NCBI GenBank assembly: GCA_947455285.1
Contig: CANGOK010000014.1
Coordinates: forward strand, 1-23,295
Length of the DNA: 23,295 bases
Source: Beijerinckiaceae bacterium
GTDB taxonomy: Bacteria; Pseudomonadota; Alphaproteobacteria; Rhizobiales; Beijerinckiaceae
Reading direction: 5' to 3'
Shown here: positions 6,949 to 14,900 of the stretch, one piece after another
How the letters are laid out: every line of letters begins with the position of its first letter
How positions within the stretch are numbered: position 1 is the first letter of the stretch
Translations under genes and position numbers: made by a program
The notes under the pieces: generated by a model
Seen by the model: only the letters and a program-made list of their open reading frames with translations
What the model was told of the DNA's origin: nothing
Database searches by the model: none

Positions 6949-7008
6949 GAGGTGGTACCAGAGAATCGCGGGAGGGTTGCGATCTCCAGTGTGGCTCAAT
7001 CAAGAGCT
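6909..7008 (-). ncRNA. Putative small RNA of about 100 nt, not assigned to a known family
   Basis: The unit is a promoter (7015-7043), a start near 7008, and an intrinsic terminator ending about 6909. The RNA would fold into a short 5' hairpin (GCUC/GAGC, 7007-6994), a long central hairpin (6990-6957; about 12 bp with one bulge and two G-U pairs) and the terminator hairpin. The central loop reads AACCCUCCC and the linker before the terminator contains CACCUC. Both resemble the anti-Shine-Dalgarno end of 16S rRNA, a feature of several alphaproteobacterial trans-acting sRNAs. No ORF with a plausible RBS fits inside. An attenuator in a long hsp20 leader is the main alternative. Confidence 0.55.
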
Positions 7009-7014
7009 GACCGG

Positions 7015-7072
7015 ACCATAGACGCACCATTGCTTCTTGTCACTAAAAAAATTAAAAAATCTCAATTAATAG
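7015..7072 (-). promoter_or_regulatory. Sigma-70-type promoter with AT-rich UP element
   Basis: On the minus strand the -35 is GTGACA (7043-7038, 5 of 6), the spacer is exactly 17 nt, and the -10 is TATGGT (7020-7015, 4 of 6). Directly upstream lies an A/T tract (7072-7044) that stands out sharply in this GC-rich window and looks like an UP element. The promoter drives the putative small RNA. Confidence 0.55.
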
Positions 7073-7090
7073 GATTCAGTCCGGAAATCC
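7072..7090 (-). terminator. Weak hairpin plus T-rich tract after mlaD
   Basis: Fifteen bases past the mlaD stop, GGATT and AATCC (arms of five base pairs, nine-base loop containing TCCGGA) form a hairpin. It is followed by a T/A-rich stretch with two T runs. The stem is short and the T runs are several bases away, so this is a weak candidate for the end of the mla transcript. Confidence 0.3.
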
Positions 7091-7104
7091 TGTGGAAACG
7101 CCGA

Positions 7105-8112
7105 TCATCGCCCGCTGTGCTCGGGGATTTGGGGCTTTGCGCCGAAGATCAATTGCTGCGGATTCTTCTCCAGCGACCGCACCGCACGGTTGAGTTCTTC
7201 AAGCGTTCTGCGCCCCTCGCTCGCCAGCGCTTCGTACTGGCGCAGGCCCGGCCCGGTGAACTGTTTGACGTTGGAGGCGATCTCTTTCGTGCGCAGGTCG
7301 AGGTTGTCCGCCAGCTGCCGCATCGACTTCGCCGCGTCCGCCAAATCCTCGAACATCCCCGTTCCGCTGGAGGCTCCCATAAGGCCGTCGATCTTGCCGG
7401 CTGCGGCGTTGAGGCGGGAGGTCAGCTCCCTCGCATCCTTCATGATGGCGTCGATATTGCCGCTGTTGCGGTCCAGCGTCTCGACGAAGGGCTTCAGGCT
7501 GCGGCTGACCTCGGTCAGGCTAGCCGTGAACTCCTGAATGCCGTTTGAATTGGCCGCCAGCGCTCCGGAAAACGCCTCAACGTTCCTGATGATGTTGGAT
7601 ATGGAGCCTGAGTTCTCGTCCACCAGCCGGTCCGTCTTGTCGAGCATCTTGTCGAGCTTGCCCGAGAGGTTTTGCATGGTGTCGAGAATGTTCTGGAAAT
7701 CGGAGCGATCGGCGATGATCTCGGGCAGGGCCTCGCCTGTACGGGCCAGAGCGGCGGCGGAGGTCGAGCCGCCGGTCAGGGCTACCGAGGCGACGCCTGT
7801 GAGGCCCTGAAATTCGAGCCTTGCGCGCGTGTCTGACTTGATCGGCGTGCGCGGATCGATTTCGACAATCGCGTGAACGAAGGCCGGGTTGTCGGCGAGG
7901 TCGATCTTGGTCACTTCGCCCACGCGCAGCCCGTTGAAGAGAACCTGTGCGCCGCGCGAGAGGCCGGAGACCGAGCTGGAAAAAACGATGCGGAAGGTCG
8001 CCCGATTCGATGGTTTGTCGCCTCCTGAAAACCACAGCACAAAACCGAAGGCGGCCACGATCACGCTAAGGGTGAAGGCGCCGATGACAGCGTAATTGGC
8101 TTTGGTCTCCAT
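7105..8112 (-). CDS. mlaD: MlaD-family (MCE-domain) component of phospholipid-trafficking ABC system
   Basis: This 335-residue protein has one N-terminal membrane anchor (about residues 9-29) followed by an MCE domain (about 38-117; FSSSVSGLSRGAQVLFNGLR, VGEVTKIDL, FQGLTGVASVALTGG). A long alpha-helical region rich in repeated hydrophobic positions then runs to the end. MCE proteins form hexameric rings in the periplasm that channel lipids between membranes; the helical tail resembles the extended alphaproteobacterial and PqiB/TTG2C-like forms, longer than the 183-residue E. coli MlaD. It is the third gene of mlaE-mlaF-mlaD, 51 bp after mlaF. Partner proteins are the ATPase and permease encoded upstream and probably the lipoprotein at 11321-11911. 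Confidence 0.92.
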   Translation of the reverse strand: METKANYAVIGAFTLSVIVAAFGFVLWFSGGDKPSNRATFRIVFSSSVSGLSRGAQVLFNGLRVGEVTKIDLADNPAFVHAIVEIDPRTPIKSDTRARLEFQGLTGVASVALTGGSTSAAALARTGEALPEIIADRSDFQNILDTMQNLSGKLDKMLDKTDRLVDENSGSISNIIRNVEAFSGALAANSNGIQEFTASLTEVSRSLKPFVETLDRNSGNIDAIMKDARELTSRLNAAAGKIDGLMGASSGTGMFEDLADAAKSMRQLADNLDLRTKEIASNVKQFTGPGLRQYEALASEGRRTLEELNRAVRSLEKNPQQLIFGAKPQIPEHSGR

Positions 8113-8163
8113 GGGCGTAGAACTCCGGGCTGGGTCAGACCCTTGCAGCGATTGCGCGCGCTT

Positions 8164-8955
8164 TCAAGGCGGCGTCATCTGGGCCGCGCGTTTTCCATGA
8201 AAATAGGAGCGCACCCAGGGATGTTCGCTCGCCAGCATCTCAGCCACCGTCCCCGCCGCGATGACCTTGCCGTCGGCCAGCGCCGCGATCCGGTCGCAGA
8301 TCGAATAGAGGCTGCCGAGATCATGGGTGACCATGAAAACCGTCAGCCCCAGCGTCTTTTGCAGCGTGGCGATGAGTTCGTCGAATTCGGCCGCGCCGAT
8401 GGGATCGAGTCCCGAGGTCGGCTCGTCGAGGAAAAGAATGTCCGGGTCGAGCGCCAGCGCACGGGCGAGGGCGGCGCGCTTGATCATGCCGCCCGAAAGC
8501 TCCGAGGGAAACTTGTCGGCTGCGTCAGGGCGCAGGCCCACCATCGCGATCTTCAGCCGCGCCAGTTCATCCATGAGCCCTTGCGACAGGTTCAGATATT
8601 CGCGCATGGGCACCTGCACGTTCTGCAGCACCGTCAGTCCAGAAAATAGCGCGCCCTGCTGGAACAGCACCCCGCAACGCCGCTCCACCTCTTGCCGTTC
8701 GCGCGGGGGCAGGGCGTCGAGATCCTGACCGAAGAGCTGGATCTGACCGGCGCTCTTTTTCACCAGCCCCAGAATGGCGCGAGTGAGCACCGATTTGCCA
8801 GTGCCAGAACCACCGACAAAGCCGAGCACCTCGCCACGCATCACATCAAGATCAAGCCCGCGCAGGATCAGGCGCGAGCCGAAGCCCACCTCGACGCCAC
8901 GTGCGCGAATGGCGATGGCGTCGCTAGGTGCAGTGATGGGCGCTGTGTCGCTCAT
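8164..8955 (-). CDS. mlaF: MlaF-type ABC transporter ATP-binding protein
   Basis: This 263-residue ABC ATPase shows Walker A (GGSGTGKS, residues 48-55), the signature LSGGM, Walker B with ILFLDEPTSGLDP, and a switch His (VTHDLGS). The LSGGMxKRxALARALALDP block is typical of the MlaF/Ttg2A group that energises phospholipid transport rather than of importers or drug exporters. It starts 1 bp from the mlaE stop codon and precedes mlaD, so the three genes form one operon. It should dimerise at the cytoplasmic face of the MlaE permease. All catalytic motifs are intact. Confidence 0.94.
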   Translation of the reverse strand: MSDTAPITAPSDAIAIRARGVEVGFGSRLILRGLDLDVMRGEVLGFVGGSGTGKSVLTRAILGLVKKSAGQIQLFGQDLDALPPRERQEVERRCGVLFQQGALFSGLTVLQNVQVPMREYLNLSQGLMDELARLKIAMVGLRPDAADKFPSELSGGMIKRAALARALALDPDILFLDEPTSGLDPIGAAEFDELIATLQKTLGLTVFMVTHDLGSLYSICDRIAALADGKVIAAGTVAEMLASEHPWVRSYFHGKRAAQMTPP

Positions 8956-8956
8956 G

Positions 8957-10087
8957 TCAGTATTTGATCGTTGCGAAGAACATGGCGAAGAGGCCGTCGA
9001 TCACGATCACCATGAAGATTGCCTTCACCACGGATGCCGTGACGCGATTGCCTAAAGACTCCGCCGAGCCCTGTACGGAAAAGCCCTCGACTGCGGAGAT
9101 CAACGCGATGACTCCCGCCATGAAAGGCGCCTTGATGAGGCCCACCAGAAAAGTGTTGAGCGCGATGGCGTTTTGAAGGCGGGCGATGAAGGTCGCGGGG
9201 CTTATGCCGCCGTAAGCCCACCCGACGACCAGCCCGCCGAAGATCGCCGCCATATCGGCGACGAAGGTCAGGAGCGGCAGGGCGATCAGCAGCGCCAGAA
9301 AACGCGGCACAACCAGCACTTCCACAGGATCAAGACCCATGACCCGCAACGCGTCGATCTCCTCGCGCATTTTCATCGCGCCGATCTCCGCCGTGATCGC
9401 CGAGCCCGAACGGCCAGCGACCATGATGGAGGTGAGGAGCACAGCGAGTTCGCGCAGCACGAGAATGCCGATCAAATCGACTGCGAAGGTCGCCGCGCCG
9501 AAGCGCTGCAACTGAAAGACGCCCTGCTGAGCGACGATGCAGCCCACGAGGAAATTGATCAGCGTGATGATCGGCAGGGCGCGAAGGCCGAAGCTGTCGA
9601 GATGAAAGACCACGGATGTCATACGCAGTCGTGAAGGCTTTCGCGCGATTTGCAGCAGAGCGTTGACGATCTGGCCGAGAAAGATCACGCCTGCATGAAG
9701 ATCATCGACAATCCCTGCGACCCCGCGGCCGACCGTCGTCAGCAGCGCGACAAGAGCTGATCCGCGTTGTGGCTCTGCTTTCTCAAAGCTTCGATAGCGC
9801 GCTTCCTGCAGCAGGATTTCTTGTGCGCTCGTGGCTCCCTCGATCTTCGCCTCGTCGCCTGTTTTCGCCGCAGCGTTTGTGGCGCGATCGATGAGCCAGG
9901 CGCCAGCCGTATCCATGGCCGTGAGGGCTGACAGGTCAAGGATAAGGCTGTGCTGGTTCGCGGCGATGGTCAGCAGCGCGTTTGCCTGCGCCTCAAGCCC
10001 CGGCGCGTCTATGGTCCAGCGCCCCTTGAGGCGCAGCTTCAGCCCGCCCGATGAAGGCTCTGTCGCGAAGGAGGGGTCCATAGTCAT
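8957..10087 (-). CDS. mlaE: MlaE-type permease fused to an N-terminal STAS domain
   Basis: The 376-residue protein has two parts. Residues about 15-100 are a STAS-like domain (LILDLSALTAMDTAGAWLID), the equivalent of the separate MlaB protein of E. coli. The remainder is an MlaE permease (LIGILVLRELAVLLTSIMVA, GRSGSAITAEIGAMKMREEI, EIDALRVMGLDPVEVLVVPR) with five or six membrane helices. The STAS-permease fusion is usual in alphaproteobacteria and removes the need for a separate mlaB. The frame is open to 10195, but the upstream extension is unlike the family. I choose ATG 10087; the ATG at 10081 two codons on is nearly as likely, and neither has a strong SD. It heads the mlaEFD operon and is divergent from the epimerase gene. 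Confidence 0.92.
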   Translation of the reverse strand: MTMDPSFATEPSSGGLKLRLKGRWTIDAPGLEAQANALLTIAANQHSLILDLSALTAMDTAGAWLIDRATNAAAKTGDEAKIEGATSAQEILLQEARYRSFEKAEPQRGSALVALLTTVGRGVAGIVDDLHAGVIFLGQIVNALLQIARKPSRLRMTSVVFHLDSFGLRALPIITLINFLVGCIVAQQGVFQLQRFGAATFAVDLIGILVLRELAVLLTSIMVAGRSGSAITAEIGAMKMREEIDALRVMGLDPVEVLVVPRFLALLIALPLLTFVADMAAIFGGLVVGWAYGGISPATFIARLQNAIALNTFLVGLIKAPFMAGVIALISAVEGFSVQGSAESLGNRVTASVVKAIFMVIVIDGLFAMFFATIKY

Positions 10088-10214
10088 TCGATCGCCCGGA
10101 GGGCCATGGAGCCCTATAGCTTTGTTTAAGACGAACCGTGCTTTGAAGTCGAGCCGGCACGGATTGGTCGGGCGCTTGTTTGGCTTTATGAACAATCAAA
10201 TGCCGGAGGACAGG

Positions 10215-11210
10215 ATGAGCGCATCAAAGGCCCGAGGCCTGAGCGTCAAGGTGGAGCGTTTCGACCTCGCCGCTCCCTTCGTGATCTCGCGTGGGGCGAA
10301 GAGCGTCGCCGAAGTCGTCACGGTGACGCTGGAGGAGGGGGCTTTCCAAGGGCGCGGCGAATGCGTGCCCTATGGGCGCTTTGGCGAGACCGTGCAGGGC
10401 GTCGTCGCGGCCATCGAGGGGCTGCGCGGTGCGCTTGAGGCCGGGCTGGAACGTGAGGCATTGCAGGCTCTTCTGCCAGCGGGAGCGGCGCGCAACGCCA
10501 TTGATTGCGCTCTTTGGGATCTTGAAGCAAAGCGCAGCGGCACGCGCGTGCAGGACCTCGCAGGCCAGTCGTCTATCGCGCCAGTCATCACCGCCTACAC
10601 CCTCTCGGTCGGCGCGCCGGAGGCCATGGCGGCTCAGGCTGCAATCCATGCCGAAAAGCCTTTGTTGAAGCTGAAGCTTGGTGGGGAAGGCGACGAAGCC
10701 CGGCTCGCCGCGGTGCGCGCCGCAGCGCCTCGCAGCGCGCTGATCGTCGACGCCAACGAAGCCTGGCGTCCGGAAGACCTCCCCCGCTTTTTCGCAGCCT
10801 GCGAGGCTGCGGGCGTGGGGCTTATCGAGCAGCCCCTGCCGCAGGGGCGGGACGAAGCGCTGGTCAGACGGGGGACCACCATTCCGGTTTGTGCGGACGA
10901 GAGCGTTCACGATCGGGCGGGGCTCAAGGCGCTGCGCGACCGCTATGATTTCATCAACATCAAGCTCGACAAGACCGGCGGTCTGACGGAGGCCCTTCTG
11001 TTAGCCGATGAGGCCGAGCGCCTTGGCTTTGGCCTTTTCGTCGGCTGCATGGTGGGCACATCGCTCGCCATGGCGCCAGCCCTGACGCTGGCCCCGCGCT
11101 GCCGCTTCGTCGATCTTGATGGGCCGCTGCTGTTGGCTCGCGATCGCGCGCCCCATCTCATCTATGACGCTTGCGTGATTCAGCCGCCTGCTTCCTACCT
11201 CTGGGGCTAA
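10215..11210 (+). CDS. Dipeptide epimerase (L-Ala-D/L-Glu epimerase, enolase superfamily)
   Basis: This 331-residue enolase-superfamily enzyme has the KxK acid/base motif (K152-L-K154), metal ligands D179 (IVDANEAW), E205 (LIEQPLPQ) and D228 (CADES), and the second catalytic Lys in INIKLDKTGG (250-256). These fit L-Ala-D/L-Glu epimerases (YcjG/YkfB), which convert the murein dipeptide so that it can be degraded during peptidoglycan recycling. The start at 10215 has GGAGG seven bases upstream. The frame is open far upstream (to 9831), but that stretch is antisense to mlaE. It sits between the divergent mla operon and the mla-type lipoprotein gene. Substrate specificity among dipeptide epimerases varies, so Ala-Glu is a family-level inference. 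Confidence 0.88.
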   Translation: MSASKARGLSVKVERFDLAAPFVISRGAKSVAEVVTVTLEEGAFQGRGECVPYGRFGETVQGVVAAIEGLRGALEAGLEREALQALLPAGAARNAIDCALWDLEAKRSGTRVQDLAGQSSIAPVITAYTLSVGAPEAMAAQAAIHAEKPLLKLKLGGEGDEARLAAVRAAAPRSALIVDANEAWRPEDLPRFFAACEAAGVGLIEQPLPQGRDEALVRRGTTIPVCADESVHDRAGLKALRDRYDFINIKLDKTGGLTEALLLADEAERLGFGLFVGCMVGTSLAMAPALTLAPRCRFVDLDGPLLLARDRAPHLIYDACVIQPPASYLWG

Positions 11211-11320
11211 GGATCAGCAAAGAACGGTGGGCGGCGCTGTAACGGCGCTTGCTTCGGCTTCGCCTGTGCTGTTTTGCTCAATCGCTGCCTTTTGGCCTGC
11301 CGACTCTTTTGGAGCTTCCC

Positions 11321-11911
11321 GTGACCGCTGCCATGCTCACGACTTGCCGCCGCCATTGCGCGGTTGCGGTCGCGCTGTTGCTTGCGGGCTGCGCGAGCGC
11401 TCCGGACGCGACCTTCGATCTTTCGGCGGCGCAGTCGTTGAAGCCATTACGCGCTCTGCAGGGGCAATTGTCCGTGCAGGAGCCCACCGCGATGGCGCCG
11501 ACCGACTCCGACCGTATCGTGGTGCGGCCGACGTCCGACACAGTCGCCACCCTCAGGGGCGCCCAATGGGCCGAGCGCCTGCCGCGCCTCCTACAGACGC
11601 GGCTCTTGCAGAGCTTTGAAAACGCACGGCTGCTGCGTTTCGTCGGGCGTCCCGATGGGCGCTTCGTCGCACAATTCTCTCTCAACACCGAGATTCGCCG
11701 GTTTGATGTGGATCTGAGCCAAGGCGAGGCGGTTGTCGAGATATCCGTCAAGCTGGTGGAGGAGGGGGCCGGGCACGTCGTGGCGGCGAAGATCTTCTCC
11801 GCGAAGAGGCCCGTAGCTGGCGACGATGGCTCCTCCGCGGCGGCTGCGCTGGATGGCGCACTTGGCGATGTGATGGGCGAGATCGTCGTTTGGACGGCCG
11901 GTCGCGCCTGA
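11321..11911 (+). CDS. ABC-type transport auxiliary lipoprotein (PqiC/ABC_trans_aux family)
   Basis: The 196-residue protein starts with a lipoprotein signal: positive residues, a hydrophobic stretch and the lipobox LLAGC (20-24, lipidated Cys24, followed by Ala, so no Asp inner-membrane retention signal). The mature part resembles the ABC-type auxiliary lipoprotein family (IVVRPTSDTVATLRGAQWAE, RLPRLLQTRLLQSFENA). This family accompanies MCE transport systems and bridges the ring to the outer membrane. I choose GTG at 11321 because GGAG lies six bases before it; the ATG at 11333 and an in-frame ATG at 11249 are alternatives. It is probably the missing partner of mlaEFD, although it lies on the opposite strand behind the epimerase gene. 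It ends at a bidirectional terminator. Confidence 0.8.
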   Translation: MTAAMLTTCRRHCAVAVALLLAGCASAPDATFDLSAAQSLKPLRALQGQLSVQEPTAMAPTDSDRIVVRPTSDTVATLRGAQWAERLPRLLQTRLLQSFENARLLRFVGRPDGRFVAQFSLNTEIRRFDVDLSQGEAVVEISVKLVEEGAGHVVAAKIFSAKRPVAGDDGSSAAAALDGALGDVMGEIVVWTAGRA

Positions 11912-11942
11912 GAGGGCGCGTTCCCTTTTTCCTTCACACAAT

Positions 11943-11974
11943 AAAAAAGGCGCGGTTTGAAGCCGCGCCTTTTT
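11943..11974. terminator. Bidirectional intrinsic terminator between the lipoprotein and GPR genes
   Basis: GGCGCGG (11949-11955) pairs with CCGCGCC (11963-11969) across a seven-base loop, flanked by six A on the left and five T on the right, which extend the stem. It reads as a Rho-independent terminator on both strands and serves the two convergent genes that end at 11911 and 11993. Confidence 0.9.
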
Positions 11975-11992
11975 CAATTTATGTCGCCGAGC

Positions 11993-14900
11993 TTATTCGA
12001 TGCGTCCGGCCGCATGGGCGAGCATCGTATAGACCTTGCCCTGATCGGAGATCAGATAGCTGCGACTCAGGTTTCCATCGCGGTCGTCGCGCGCGACATC
12101 GGTGAGGACGCGCTCGAATTCCTGCGTGTAGCGGTCAACGGTTTCGCGGAAATCGGGATCGGCGCCGTAGCGGCGACGGATTTCCTCGAAGGTCTGCTGA
12201 CCCTGGCCCTTGTAGATGCGGCGCGAGAAGGCGCGGCGCTCGTTGCGGTAATAGCGATCCCAGGCGTCGACCACCGCCGCATGATCGATCATGCGCGAGA
12301 TGTCATGCGAGAGCATGTCGAGCGACTGGGCAGGGCGCGGCTGCGTCTTGACGGGCGCATGGGCGTCTGCGTCGTCCTGCGAGGCGCGGGCGAGAAGATC
12401 GCTCATCCAGCCCGGACCGCGATCGCTCGTCGCGCCACGCGAGGGCGCCGCCACGGAGGGACGCACGCGATCCTCGGAGATCGCAGGGGCCGCCGGCATT
12501 TCGACGCGGGGCATGCGGGGCTTGTCGAGAGGACGCTGCGGCTCGATGCGGGGAGCCTCCATGCGCGTCTGCGGCATAGGCGCAGGCTCCGCAAGATCGA
12601 GGTTGCGGCCCGAGCGCTGCACGACTTCGGTCAGATCGCTCAAGGCCTTGATCTGTTCGGAGACGACGCGGCGCATGGCGGCGGCCTGTTCGGCCGACTC
12701 GCGCGGCAGGTCCGCCGCGCCGCGCTGCACTTCCTCGCGGGCGAGGTTGATCTCGTGATGGATCGCCTGCGCAACGCCCCGCATCTCTTCCGCCGAAGCG
12801 CGGAACCGCTCGAGCGCCTGGCCGAAGAGCTGCTGCACTTCCGAGCTCGCGGAATCATAGGCTGCGCGCATGGAGATGAGCGTGGCTTCTCGCTCCTTCG
12901 AAGTTTCGTCGCGCACGAGGGCGAACTTCTCGGCGAGCGTATCGACCACGCCATCGCTGGAGCGCGAAAGCAGATCGCCGATTTCGCGCGCGCGGCGCTC
13001 CGCGTCGAGGAACGAGCCCTCAAGGAGGTTATTGAAAGCCTTCATCACATTATCGATTTCGCCGGCCTTCTGGTCGACGTTCGACAATAGCTCATGCATC
13101 GTGCGGCGGCGCTCTTCGAGGCGATCCTCAAGCTCGCGCTGCGTGCGGTTGAGGTCGGCCAGCGTCTGGCCAAGCTCCGCATTGTGGCCGCGGATGTGTT
13201 CGCCCAGCTGATCGATGCCCGTGACCGTGTTGGAGGCGGTGTGGTTGAGCGTGTTGATCTGGAACGAGACAGAGCCGAGCGCGGTCTGCAGCTTCATGAC
13301 GCTTTCGCTGAGCGAACCGTCGATGTTGCTGAGGTTCTGGTCGGTGACGCTGATCAGGCGATGCAGAGTGTCGCCGGTCGTCTCCAGCTTGGAGAGCGTG
13401 GCCGTGAACTCGCTCTCAAGCTGCGCGCCGAGGGTCATGAGGCTATGCGCAGAATTTGAAGCGCTCTGCTCGATGGCCTCGCGCAGGGTATGCGCGGTGA
13501 CTTCCGAAACCTCGAGCAGACCGTTCGACGTCGCCGAAATGGCGTTGGTGAACTGATGCTGCTTTTCGGTGAGGTGATCGACGATGGCGCTGGCGCGCGT
13601 TTCGATCGTGTTCGTGACGATCTCGCCGAGCTTCACAACTTCGCTCGAGAGTTCGGCTCCCGTGGTCGAAACGCTGGAGAGCGTTTCGGTCATGCTGCGC
13701 GCCGTGTTGTCCAGCAGCGTGTGCAGCTCGCTGGCCCGGGCGCCCATGTTGTCGTTGACGAGGCGGCTGGCGTTTTCCAGCGTCTCGTGGATGAGGCGCG
13801 CATGCTCGGTGATGGCCTTGGTGATCTGCGAAGAGCGATCGTCCATGGAGCCGGCGCCGTCCTCGACGGCTTTCTGCAGCTCTTCGATGCGCGTTGCGAG
13901 GGTCTCGCCAAGCTCCTTGATCTTGTTGGCGAGAACCTCTTCCAGAGCGGCGGGGTCGAGCATCCCCTTGATCTCTTGCAGGCCGCCGCCAAGGCTGCGG
14001 GCGATCTCAAGGGCGTTGGTCGCCAGCGATTCCGAGAAGTTCTTCGAGCGGATGTCCAGCCCGGTCTCGATGCGCTGCACGAGGCTCTCGAGAGAGGTCG
14101 TGACATCCTGTGTGCGAACCGTGGCGCGCTGTTCGAAATTCTCGATCCTGTCGTCGAGACCCGTTTCGATACGCTGCACGAGCGTCTGAAGCGAGGTCGA
14201 GACATCCTGCGTGCGAATGGTGGCGCGCCGCTCGAATTCATCGACCTGTCTGTCGAAGACGGCGGAAGCTTCGCGGGTGCGGTCGCCGAGCTTCTCGTTG
14301 AAGGCGGCGCCGTGTGTGGTGAAGGTGTCTTCGAGGGCCGCGAGCTTGTCGTTGACGTCGACGCTGAAGCGGTCGGACTGCGCCGCAAGCTGATCGGCCA
14401 GCACATCGCCCAGCGAGACGACGCCGGTCTTGAAGTCGACGAAGCGCGATGAGAGGCTTTCGGCGACGCGTTCCGAATGGACGGCCATCGCCGAGATGAC
14501 CTCGTTGGTCGCGTCCGCGAAATTGGCGCCAGCCACGCCCGCATGTTCGCCAAGCGCCTCGCGCAGGAACTGGCGATGTTCCTCGAGCTGATTGCTCATC
14601 TCGTGATGGACGGATGTGATTTCTTCGCGCGTCGAAGCCACGTGGCCGGCAAGCTCTTCGGTGACGCGTGCGCTGATGTCCAGCAGATCCTGGCCCGTGG
14701 TCGACAGGGTCGTGCGTGCGAGGTCGGCCTGCGCCTCGACCAGCTTGGCGATCTGTTCGCCGGCTTCGGCGAGGTCCTGGCTGCTCGACTGGATCGCGGC
14801 ATGCACCGCTTCGATCCGCGAGCCGATGGTCGCCGCCACCTCGTCGCCGGCCTCGATGAAGCCACCACGCGAATCATGCAGCGCTTCGCGCACTGCGGTG

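Noticed and set aside
6909..6966. T-box riboswitch in front of hsp20 (UGGUACC followed by a terminator)
   Set aside because: The motif fits superficially, but there is no Stem I/specifier region, the downstream gene is not an aminoacyl-tRNA synthetase or amino-acid gene, and T-boxes are rare in alphaproteobacteria.
6808..6999. N-terminal extension of Hsp20 from the upstream ATG at 6999
   Set aside because: It would cross a strong terminator and the sRNA-like unit; the ATG at 6807 has a good AGGAG and gives a normal Hsp20 length.
6830..7030. 66-residue minus-strand frame as a leader peptide of hsp20 (GTG/ATG near 7030)
   Set aside because: It runs through the predicted sRNA and its terminator, has no SD and no run of a single amino acid's codons as attenuator leaders have.
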